From the NCBI GenBank assembly GCA_900553215.1, contig USCJ01000077.1, forward strand, positions 1-6,617: DNA of 6,617 bases, in the 5' to 3' direction. The position numbers and the translations under genes are program-made. Numbering within the stretch: the stretch's first letter is position 1; the number at the start of each line of letters is the position of its first letter. The DNA comes from an uncultured Collinsella sp. (GTDB lineage Bacteria; Actinomycetota; Coriobacteriia; Coriobacteriales; Coriobacteriaceae). Below are positions 1 to 5,694 of the stretch, one piece after another. Below the pieces are notes generated by a model. It did no database searches. It worked only from the letters and a program-made list of their open reading frames with translations, and was not told the DNA's origin.

Positions 1-1
1 C

Positions 2-334
2 CGCGCAATCCTTAAGGACGCGCCCATCGTGGTGCTCGACGAGGCCACAGCCTTTGCCGACCCCGAGAACGAGGCGCTCATCCAGCGCGCCTTTAGCAAA
101 CTGGCAGCGGGTCGCACAGTCATTATGATCGCGCACCGGCTTTCGACCGTGGTGGGGGCCGACAAGATCGTGGTGCTCAACCAAGGTAGCGTGCAGGAGA
201 CTGGCACCCATGCCGAGCTGCTGTCCCAAAAGGGTCTATACGCCAAGATGTGGGCTGAATACGAACAGGCCGCGAGCTGGAAAATCACTGCAGCGACCGC
301 GGATGCCGCCGTCACGAAGGGAGGCGAGGCCTAA
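2..334 (+). CDS. ABC half-transporter, C-terminal end of nucleotide-binding domain (5' partial)
   Basis: The window opens inside this gene; the visible 110 residues are the end of an ATP-binding domain. Seen: Walker B with catalytic glutamate (IVVLDEAT, D13/E14 of the visible part), a D-loop reading AFADPENE instead of the usual SALD, and the switch histidine in IAHRLST (H45). The Walker A and signature motifs and any membrane domain lie upstream. The AFADPENE variant is, from family knowledge, typical of YbtP/IrtA-type half-transporters, which have an exporter fold but import iron-siderophore complexes; that substrate is only an inference here. The stop codon is directly followed by the ATG of the next half-transporter, so the two are almost certainly co-translated and form a heterodimer at the cytoplasmic membrane. 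The last 25 or so residues are an Ala-rich tail outside the conserved domain. Confidence 0.93.
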   Translation, partial: RAILKDAPIVVLDEATAFADPENEALIQRAFSKLAAGRTVIMIAHRLSTVVGADKIVVLNQGSVQETGTHAELLSQKGLYAKMWAEYEQAASWKITAATADAAVTKGGEA

Positions 335-2092
335 ATGTTCGCCTCATTCCAAAAGAAGTATTTCCTATCCGATAAAGGCGTCGCCGGCGTAAAACGCGGC
401 ATTTTCTGGACCACGCTCACTAATCTCATTACCATGGCCGGCATGGGCTTTTTATTCCTGGTCATGGGCGGTTTTGTCGAACATCTCGCCAGCGGGGCTG
501 ACCTGCCGGATGCCCTGCCGATTGTGGGCGGCCTCCTGGTCTTTTTCGTGTTGCTCTTTGCCTCTAACTGGCAGCAGTATTACTACACCTACTGCATCTT
601 TTACGAGGAGTGCGGCAAGCAGCGTATGGAGATCGCCGAGCGCTTGCGCAAGCTGCCGCTGTCGTTTTTTGGCCGTCGTGATCTGGCCGATTTAACCGAG
701 ACCATCATGGGCGACGTCCAGGCCATGGAGCACGCCTACAGCCACGTGCTGGGAGAGCTTTGGGGTGCCATCATCGCAAGCGCCATTGTGTTCGTGGCGT
801 CGCTGTTCTTTTGCTGGCAGCTGGCGATCGCGGCGTTTTGGAGCGTGCCCGTGGCCTTTGCCGTGCTGTATCTAACACGCGGCCCCATGACCCCGGTGTT
901 CGACCATGTGCGTGCCGAGAAGGTCAAGGTTACCGAGGCGATCCAGGAGACGCTCGACTGCGTTCGCGAGATCCGCGCCACCAACCAGGAGGCTCATTAT
1001 CTTGAGGGACTCAACGCCGTGATCGATGCCGAGGAGCGCGAGACCACCAAGGGCGAGCTCGCCAATGGGCTTTTGGTTAACTCCGCCTTTGCTATCCTGC
1101 GTCTGGGCATTGCCACCACGTTGGTCACGGGCGCTGCGATGGTCGCCTCCGGCCAGGTCGACTTTTTGATGATGTTTGCCTTCCTGCTTATGGTGAGCCG
1201 CATCTATGCGCCCTTTGATCAGGCGTTAATGCTAATGTCCGAGCTGTTTGCCGCCGAGTCGTCGGCCAAGCGCATGCGTTCCATCATGGAAGAGCCCGTG
1301 GCGCGGGGCAGCGAGCAGTTTGAGCCCGTAGGCCACGATGTGGTGTTCGATCACGTGGCATTTGGCTATGGTGCGGGCGAGGACGGCCGCGCCGGCGAGA
1401 AAGTTCTTACCGATGTGAGCTTTACCGCCAAGGAAGGCGAGGTCACGGCACTGGTCGGTCCTTCGGGTTCCGGCAAGTCTACGGTGAGCCGCCTGGCCGC
1501 GCGCTTTTGGGACGCCACCGAAGGCACGGTCACCGTGGGCGGCGTGGATGTTGCGAGCGTGGATCCCGAGGTGTTGCTGCGCGACTACGCCATTGTGTTC
1601 CAAGACGTGCTGCTCTTTGACGACACGGTGATGGGAAACATCCGTCTTGGTCGTCGCGATGCCACCGATGAGGAAGTGCTTGCTGCCGCGCGTGCCGCCA
1701 ACTGCGACGAGTTTGTGAGCCGCATGCCGCAGGGCTATGACACCATGATCGGCGAGAACGGCTCCAAGCTGTCCGGCGGCGAGCGCCAGCGCATCTCCAT
1801 CGCCCGCGCGCTGCTCAAAGATGCGCCGATTGTGTTGCTGGACGAGGCGACGGCGAGCTTGGATGTGGAGAACGAGACCGTGGTGCAGCAGGCGCTCTCC
1901 CGCCTGCTCGCCGGGAAGACAGTTATCGTGATCGCCCACCGTATGCGCACGGTAGAAAATGCCGATAAGATCGTTGTACTCAAGGATGGTGTGGTTGCCG
2001 AGCAGGGCACTCCGGCGCAGCTCAAGGCGGCAGGTGGAGAATTCGCCCGCATGGTTGCGCTGCAAAAGGAAGCGGCTGCGTGGCAGCTGTAA
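335..2092 (+). CDS. ABC half-transporter, fused permease and ATPase (exporter fold)
   Basis: Complete 585-residue half-transporter of usual length. Residues 1-310 carry hydrophobic segments consistent with the six-helix exporter-type membrane domain (clear ones near 20-47, 61-80, 140-180 and 245-290). Residues 330-585 are the ATPase, with Walker A GPSGSGKST (375-383), Q-loop glutamine (Q423), signature LSGGERQR (479-486), Walker B IVLLDEAT (D503, E504), a normal ASLD D-loop and switch His (H535). All catalytic elements are intact. The ATG abuts the stop codon of the preceding half-transporter, with a purine-rich AAGGGAGG at 317-324 inside that gene, so translational coupling is likely. The phrases IAHRMRTV and ADKIVVL resemble siderophore-type YbtQ/IrtB partners; a lipid, peptide or drug exporter remains possible. 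The substrate cannot be read from sequence alone. Confidence 0.95.
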   Translation: MFASFQKKYFLSDKGVAGVKRGIFWTTLTNLITMAGMGFLFLVMGGFVEHLASGADLPDALPIVGGLLVFFVLLFASNWQQYYYTYCIFYEECGKQRMEIAERLRKLPLSFFGRRDLADLTETIMGDVQAMEHAYSHVLGELWGAIIASAIVFVASLFFCWQLAIAAFWSVPVAFAVLYLTRGPMTPVFDHVRAEKVKVTEAIQETLDCVREIRATNQEAHYLEGLNAVIDAEERETTKGELANGLLVNSAFAILRLGIATTLVTGAAMVASGQVDFLMMFAFLLMVSRIYAPFDQALMLMSELFAAESSAKRMRSIMEEPVARGSEQFEPVGHDVVFDHVAFGYGAGEDGRAGEKVLTDVSFTAKEGEVTALVGPSGSGKSTVSRLAARFWDATEGTVTVGGVDVASVDPEVLLRDYAIVFQDVLLFDDTVMGNIRLGRRDATDEEVLAAARAANCDEFVSRMPQGYDTMIGENGSKLSGGERQRISIARALLKDAPIVLLDEATASLDVENETVVQQALSRLLAGKTVIVIAHRMRTVENADKIVVLKDGVVAEQGTPAQLKAAGGEFARMVALQKEAAAWQL

Positions 2093-2100
2093 GAAGGGGC

Positions 2101-2117
2101 AAAGGGACAGTCCCTTT
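2101..2117. repeat. Short perfect hairpin AAAGGGA-CAG-TCCCTTT after the ABC operon
   Basis: A 7-bp perfect stem with a 3-base loop begins 8 bases after the ABC stop codon. It may end or stabilise the ABC transcript, but the following bases (CTCACATTG) are not a T-run, so it is not a canonical intrinsic terminator. Its compact symmetric form is also what a dispersed intergenic repeat looks like; copy number cannot be judged from one window. Confidence 0.5.
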
Positions 2118-2123
2118 CTCACA

Positions 2124-2152
2124 TTGACAATCGGTTACTCCGCATCGTTAAT
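2124..2152 (+). promoter_or_regulatory. Putative promoter of the metal ATPase operon
   Basis: A perfect -35 hexamer TTGACA (2124-2129) is followed after 17 bases by GTTAAT (2147-2152), four of six matches to the -10 consensus. Transcription would start near 2159, at the edge of the dyad at 2160-2179. A second possible -10, TAAAAT at 2191-2196, has no good -35; its -35 position would fall inside the dyad. Either way the dyad is placed to control the operon. Confidence 0.55.
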
Positions 2153-2159
2153 TTTCAAA

Positions 2160-2179
2160 AGGTTAGCCATGGCTGACCT
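2160..2179. promoter_or_regulatory. Operator-like 20-bp dyad in front of the metal operon
   Basis: AGGTTAGCC and GGCTGACCT are inverted around a central AT, with a single imperfect pair (T opposite G). The dyad sits at the expected transcription start of the promoter at 2124-2152 and upstream of a TAAAAT hexamer at 2191. The AGGTTAG half-site equals the half-site known for DtxR/IdeR iron boxes, but here the halves are six bases apart rather than one, so it is not a classical DtxR box. Assignment to a metal-responsive repressor is an inference from the metal ATPase it precedes. Confidence 0.5.
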
Positions 2180-2215
2180 AGATAGTTAGATAAAATTGAG
2201 ATATTTCAAAAGCGT

Positions 2216-2272
2216 GCTCGAGCAAACTTGTTTACTCGGGTGCTGAGGCACCATGCCGCGTCCAATGCGGCA
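2216..2272 (+). promoter_or_regulatory. Structured 5' leader with three consecutive hairpins
   Basis: Three stems can be drawn just upstream of the ribosome-binding site. The first is at 2216-2241 (CGAG and AAAC pairing with GTTT and CTCG, one internal mismatch, extended by G-U pairs at the base). The second is GGTGC-TGAG-GCACC at 2239-2252. The third is TGCCGC-GTCCAAT-GCGGCA at 2254-2272. The AGGGAG Shine-Dalgarno (2275-2280) follows immediately and is left unpaired. Hairpins one and two share three bases, so they may compete. No known riboswitch class is recognised. Confidence 0.4.
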
Positions 2273-2287
2273 AAAGGGAGAAGCAAC

Positions 2288-2533
2288 ATGAAGAAGTCGA
2301 CGTTTAACACCCTGCTTGTCGGTGGCGGTTTTCTGCTCGGTACGGCCGGCATCAAGCTGCTCACCAGCGCTCCGGTAAAGAATGCTTGCGTGCAGGGTAT
2401 CGCGTGCGGCATGCGCATCAAGAACGGCTACCAGGACATGGTCGAGCAGGCCAAGGCTAATGTCGACGACATGGTTGCCGAGGCTGCTTACATCACCCAG
2501 AGCGAGGCCGCTGCTGACGAGGCAGCCGAGTAA
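2288..2533 (+). CDS. Small single-pass membrane protein, PacL/DUF6110-like, partner of the metal ATPase
   Basis: An 81-residue protein with a glycine-rich hydrophobic segment at about 7-26 (LLVGGGFLLGTAGIKLL), then a basic-polar middle with two cysteines (C34, C40), an amphipathic helix (about 45-68, ending VDDMVAEAAY) and an acidic tail. This layout and the GTAGIKLLTS and VDDMVAEA patterns recall the DUF6110 and DUF1490 (PacL) small proteins encoded next to P1B-ATPases. In M. tuberculosis PacL1 stabilises the zinc ATPase CtpC and binds metal through a C-terminal Asp/His motif. That His motif is absent here; the tail is only Glu/Asp-rich. The ATG is chosen for its AGGGAG ribosome-binding site seven bases upstream; an in-frame TTG at 2228 lies within the structured leader. 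The ATPase starts 18 bases after its stop, so the two form an operon. The family call is from memory. Confidence 0.8.
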   Translation: MKKSTFNTLLVGGGFLLGTAGIKLLTSAPVKNACVQGIACGMRIKNGYQDMVEQAKANVDDMVAEAAYITQSEAAADEAAE

Positions 2534-2551
2534 CGCTCCCAGGCACAAACT

Positions 2552-4627
2552 ATGAGATTCTCGATTATTAGCGAGATCCCCGGCAGGACCCGTCTTCAAT
2601 TGGCGGGTCCTGTGCCAGAGAGCGATCTCGATGCACTTCTTAAGCTTGGCGGCGACATCGACGGCGTGCACAAGGTGCGCGTCTACGGCCGCATCGGCCA
2701 GATGGCGCTCGAATACGATGAGCCGCGCCGCGCGAGCGTGCTGGCCGCCGTCGGTGCGCTCGACGCTCAGGCCATTGCCGACGCAAAGACGGGTTACGTG
2801 ATGCAGCTTGAGCCGCGCAAGCACAAACTCGTTATGGACCTAGCGACACTCGTCGGTGCCCATTACGCGCGTCGCTGGTTTTTGCCCACGCCCCTGCGTG
2901 CGGTGTTTGTCGTAGCCGGTTACATGACCTTTTTGCGCGCTGCCCTTCATGAGCTGGCGCAGCCGCGCCTGACCGTTCCCGTGCTCGACGCTTCGGCCAT
3001 CGGCATTTCGTTCGTCAAACGTGATGTCGACACCGCAGGCCAGACGATGTTCCTGCTCAACGTGGGCGAGCTGCTCGAGGACTACACCCGCGCCATGAGC
3101 GAAAACGAGCTCATCAACTCGCTGCTCGATGTGCCCGATAAGGCGCAAAAGGTCGTCGGCGACATCGAGGTAAGCGTTGCCGCCGCCGAGCTCGAGCCCG
3201 GCGACTTGGTGGCCGTGCGTACTGGCATGTCCATTTGCATCGACGGTGTTGTCGAGCAGGGGAGCGCTATGGTCAACCAGGCGACCCTGACCGGCGAGCC
3301 GCTGGCCGTCGAACGCAGCGTGGGCGACGACGTGTTCGCCGGAACCGTCGTGGAAGACGGCAGCATCTTGGTGCGCGTGCGCGCCAATACGGCGCAAACC
3401 AAACTGCGCTCGATCGTCTCGCTCGTGCAGACGGCCGACTCGCTCAAGTCCGAGGGCCAGTCGCACATGGAAGACCTCGCCAACAAGATCGTCCCGTGGA
3501 ACTTCCTGCTCGCGGGCCTTGTCGCTCTCACCACGCGCAGCCTTATCAAGACCTCGGCGGCGCTGATGGTCGACTACTCGTGCGCACTCAAGCTCACGGG
3601 TTCCGTCGCCGTCATGACCGCCATGAGCGATGCCGCCAAGATGGGCGTCATGGTCAAGGGCGCGAAGTACTTTGAGTCGTTTGCCAAGGCCGACACCATT
3701 GTGTTTGATAAGACCGGCACGCTGACCGAGGCGCAGCCGCGCCTGGCTTGTGTGCTGACGACCGACGGCTGGAGCGAGGACGAGGTCCTGCGCCTTTCTG
3801 CCTGCCTGGAGGAGCATTTCCCGCATCCTGTGGCGCGTGCCGTGGTCAACGCCGCCCGCGAGCGCGGGCTCGAGCACCGAGAGCGCCATGCCGCCGTCGA
3901 GTACATCGTGGCGCACGGCATCGCTTCGTCCATCGAGGGGCGCCGCGCGATTATCGGCTCGGCACACTTTGTGTTTGAAGACGAGAGCGCGCAGCTCGAT
4001 TCCGACATTAAGGAGCGCATTGAGTCCCAGATGCAGGGCCTGTCGCCGCTGTATCTGGCGGTCGATGGAAAGGTCGTCGGCGTGCTCGGCATCGAAGATC
4101 CGCTCAAGGCCGGGGTCTGCGAGGCCATTGCCGACCTGCATGCGCTGGGCGTCAAGCATGTCGTTATGCTCACGGGCGATTCCGAGCGCACGGCCGAGCG
4201 CATTGCGCGAGAGGCGGGCGTCGACGAGTTTAAGGCCGAGCTGCTGCCCGAGGACAAGTACGCGTATGTGGAGCGCATTAAGGGCGAGGGGCGCCACGTT
4301 GCCATGGTGGGCGACGGCGTCAACGATTCGCCGGCGCTCGGTTTGGCCGACGTGGGACTGGCGATGGGTGGCGGAAGCGACATCGCCAAGGAGGTCGCCG
4401 ATATCATCCTGACCGATACGGATCTCGCCGCGATCGTGCGCCTGCGCCGTATGAGTCAGGGCCTCGTTGATCGTCTGACGAGCTCCTACTCTAAGGTGAT
4501 GCTCACCAACTCGGCGCTCCTGGCGCTCGGCATTACCGGCGCGATTACCCCGCAGGCGTCGTCGCTTCTGCACAACGGCTCGACGATCGCCTACAGCCTG
4601 AACAACGCGAAGGCTTACCTGCGTTAG
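2552..4627 (+). CDS. Heavy-metal translocating P1B-type ATPase
   Basis: This 691-residue ATP-driven pump moves a transition metal cation across the cytoplasmic membrane, usually outward. Residues 1-70 form an HMA-like ferredoxin-fold region beginning IPGRTRL but lacking the CxxC metal site. Hydrophobic segments follow (about 95-130 and 140-175), then the actuator domain with TGE (247-249), the metal-site helix (about 335-360), phosphorylation loop DKTGT with D386, nucleotide-domain HP (H425-P426, in EEHFPHP), TGD (541-543), hinge GDGVNDSPA (587-595) and two C-terminal helices ending near LLHNGST. The metal-site helix reads DYSCALKLTGS (D341, Y342, S343, C344), where typical members have CPC or SPC followed by ATP, so its specificity cannot be assigned by subgroup. 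By analogy with PacL1-CtpC, zinc or manganese are candidates. The ribosome-binding site is weak (AGG, eight bases upstream), suggesting coupling to the small gene before it. Confidence 0.95.
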   Translation: MRFSIISEIPGRTRLQLAGPVPESDLDALLKLGGDIDGVHKVRVYGRIGQMALEYDEPRRASVLAAVGALDAQAIADAKTGYVMQLEPRKHKLVMDLATLVGAHYARRWFLPTPLRAVFVVAGYMTFLRAALHELAQPRLTVPVLDASAIGISFVKRDVDTAGQTMFLLNVGELLEDYTRAMSENELINSLLDVPDKAQKVVGDIEVSVAAAELEPGDLVAVRTGMSICIDGVVEQGSAMVNQATLTGEPLAVERSVGDDVFAGTVVEDGSILVRVRANTAQTKLRSIVSLVQTADSLKSEGQSHMEDLANKIVPWNFLLAGLVALTTRSLIKTSAALMVDYSCALKLTGSVAVMTAMSDAAKMGVMVKGAKYFESFAKADTIVFDKTGTLTEAQPRLACVLTTDGWSEDEVLRLSACLEEHFPHPVARAVVNAARERGLEHRERHAAVEYIVAHGIASSIEGRRAIIGSAHFVFEDESAQLDSDIKERIESQMQGLSPLYLAVDGKVVGVLGIEDPLKAGVCEAIADLHALGVKHVVMLTGDSERTAERIAREAGVDEFKAELLPEDKYAYVERIKGEGRHVAMVGDGVNDSPALGLADVGLAMGGGSDIAKEVADIILTDTDLAAIVRLRRMSQGLVDRLTSSYSKVMLTNSALLALGITGAITPQASSLLHNGSTIAYSLNNAKAYLR

Positions 4628-4651
4628 CAGGCGTGTTTGCCCACGTTATCC

Positions 4652-4703
4652 GGCCTGCGCCCAGACGTCATCGGTATCGTCCGGGCGCAGGCCTTTTGCG
4701 TTT
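4652..4703 (+). terminator. Strong intrinsic terminator after the metal ATPase
   Basis: A perfect 11-bp GC-rich stem (GGCCTGCGCCC at 4652-4662 with GGGCGCAGGCC at 4683-4693) extends inward by four more pairs (GACG/CGTC) after one mismatch. It has a ten-base loop and is followed by TTTTGCGTTT. It ends the metal operon 24 bases after the ATPase stop and separates it from the toxin-antitoxin promoter, whose -35 box overlaps the end of the T-tract. Confidence 0.92.
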
Positions 4704-4730
4704 GACCATTTGCTAGCATCTCTATATATT
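4702..4730 (+). promoter_or_regulatory. Promoter of the toxin-antitoxin operon
   Basis: TTGACC (4702-4707, five of six to the -35 consensus) and TATATT (4725-4730, five of six to the -10 consensus) are exactly 17 bases apart. Transcription would start at about 4737, within the palindrome at 4732-4750. One copy of the operator element lies in the spacer between the two boxes. Confidence 0.75.
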
Positions 4731-4750
4731 GTTGCTAGCTATGCTAGCAA
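4710..4750. promoter_or_regulatory. Autoregulatory operator: three copies of TTGCTAGC around the promoter
   Basis: TTGCTAGC occurs at 4710-4717 and 4732-4739 in direct orientation, 22 bases (about two helical turns) apart. An inverted copy, GCTAGCAA at 4743-4750, makes a perfect 19-base palindrome (4732-4750) with a TAT spacer. The first copy lies between -35 and -10, and the palindrome covers the start site. This is the usual arrangement for repression by the antitoxin or toxin-antitoxin complex binding through its ribbon-helix-helix domain. Confidence 0.75.
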
Positions 4751-4770
4751 TTGAAGGGAGCGGGGTCAAC

Positions 4771-5124
4771 GTGGGTGCTGTTAGCGGTATGGCGCAGGTG
4801 AACGTTCGCGTAGATCGCCAGGTCAAGGACCATGCGGAGGAAGCGTTGCGGCTTTCGGGCGCCTCGCTTCCCGAGCTCATCAAAAAGGTGGTGACCAAGG
4901 TCGCACAGGGTGGCGGGCAGTGCGAGGAAGTGCTTGCGGCCGTCGACGACCGCAAGCAGACCGTCGCGCCCGATACTTCGTTCGCCGCATCATGGGCGGC
5001 GGCGGATCAGCTTTACGCGGACCTGGGTATCGCTACGTCGCCCGTATCCGACGATCGCGGTTGGGACGCAATCTATTCCGAAGCCATGGATGAGCGTTAT
5101 CGCCAAAAGGGGATGATCCAGTGA
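4771..5124 (+). CDS. Antitoxin, RelB/DinJ-like ribbon-helix-helix protein
   Basis: A 117-residue protein. Residues 8-45 read as a ribbon-helix-helix DNA-binding module like RelB/DinJ: strand AQVNVRVD, then a helix rich in Lys/Glu/Ala, then ASLPELIKKVVTKVA. Its dimer would bind the operator repeats at 4710-4750 and repress the operon. The remaining residues (about 66-117), with four aromatic residues and acidic patches (WAAADQLYADLG, GWDAIYSEAMDERY), are the likely toxin-binding part. At 117 residues it is longer than typical RelB/DinJ proteins. The GTG at 4771 is preferred because AAGGGAG (4754-4760) lies ten bases upstream. The in-frame ATG at 4789 has no comparable site, and in-frame starts at 4729 and 4741 fall within the promoter-operator. 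The stop overlaps the toxin start in GTGA. Confidence 0.85.
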   Translation: MGAVSGMAQVNVRVDRQVKDHAEEALRLSGASLPELIKKVVTKVAQGGGQCEEVLAAVDDRKQTVAPDTSFAASWAAADQLYADLGIATSPVSDDRGWDAIYSEAMDERYRQKGMIQ

Positions 5125-5636
5125 GTGGGGTGCCTCTCAAGATCATGGTGGACGCCAACGTATGGGTTGATTCGTTTTGCGTCGACCATGCCGAGTCGCT
5201 TGCCGCGCGTGCGTTTATTGGGCGGGCGACGGAATCGGGGGCGTTGCTGTTCTTTCCGGTGCATATCGCTAAGGACGTGCTGTACGTTGTCCAACACGAG
5301 CTAAAGCGTAGCGTTCTTGCCAGCGGGGGAGCGCTCGACGAGGCATCTGCCCGTGCAATTGGCGATGCGGCGTTGGCGTTTGTTCGGAACATGACCGAAA
5401 ACGCCACGGCCGTGGGTGCAGATGCGTCGGACCTTTGGCTGGCCGACAAATACTTAGCGCTCCATCGCGATTACGAAGACAACTTGGTGCTCGCCGCGTG
5501 CAAGCGCGCGCAGGTCGATTACTTGGTGACCAACGATCGCAAGCTGCTCGAACATGCCGATCTTGCAGCAAAGACCCCGCGCCAAATAATGCCGATTCTG
5601 GCTTTGGCCGAACGTGGTGGCGTGGCAATCGGTTAA
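5121..5636 (+). CDS. PIN-domain ribonuclease toxin (VapC-like)
   Basis: A 171-residue protein with the PIN-fold layout. The N-terminal strand IMVDANVWVD carries the first metal-binding acidic residue (D11). HIAKDVLYVV (D52) gives the second acidic position in a form seen in PIN_3-type proteins. YEDNLVLAACKR (D120) and YLVTNDRKLL (D139) give the C-terminal acidic pair. These residues coordinate Mg/Mn for RNA cleavage in the family, usually of tRNA or rRNA. All are present, so the enzyme should be active. The GTG start overlaps the antitoxin stop by four bases and has AGGGGA seven bases upstream; ATG at 5145 would remove part of the first strand. Tight coupling downstream of the antitoxin gives a classical type II module. 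The RNA target is unknown. Confidence 0.87.
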   Translation: MSGVPLKIMVDANVWVDSFCVDHAESLAARAFIGRATESGALLFFPVHIAKDVLYVVQHELKRSVLASGGALDEASARAIGDAALAFVRNMTENATAVGADASDLWLADKYLALHRDYEDNLVLAACKRAQVDYLVTNDRKLLEHADLAAKTPRQIMPILALAERGGVAIG

Positions 5637-5648
5637 CGCGAACTGTTT

Positions 5649-5685
5649 GCGGGCCTCTTGGACGACGATGCGCCAAGGGGCCCGC
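5649..5685. terminator. Hairpin between converging genes, possible bidirectional terminator
   Basis: GCGGGCCTCTTGG (5649-5661) pairs with CCAAGGGGCCCGC (5673-5685) through 13 pairs, one of them G-U, around an 11-base loop. It fills most of the 58-base gap between the toxin stop and the stop of the minus-strand gene, so it could end both transcripts. Neither side has a true T-run (the plus strand continues GTCTGCTATTT), so termination efficiency is uncertain. Confidence 0.6.
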
Positions 5686-5694
5686 GTCTGCTAT

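Noticed and set aside
1232..2122. 296-codon open frame on the minus strand opposite the ABC ATPase domain
   Set aside because: It lies antisense to conserved Walker A, signature and Walker B motifs, and its composition (His/Arg/Leu-rich) is that of a shadow frame.
2158..2176. Classical 19-bp DtxR/IdeR box
   Set aside because: Only about 12 of 19 positions match because the right half-site is displaced by five bases; reported instead as a dyad with DtxR-like half-sites.
2228..2287. Upstream TTG start for the small membrane protein
   Set aside because: It would translate through the hairpin leader and the Shine-Dalgarno sequence that serves the ATG at 2288.
2840..4573. 577-codon open frame on the minus strand opposite the ATPase gene
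   Set aside because: It is the shadow of a GC-rich gene: the plus strand has every P-type ATPase motif, while the minus frame is His/Arg/Gly-rich without recognisable domains.
4729..4770. Upstream starts for the antitoxin at TTG 4729 and ATG 4741
   Set aside because: Both fall within the -10 to start-site region and the operator palindrome; the ribosome-binding site AAGGGAG lies downstream of them and fits GTG 4771.
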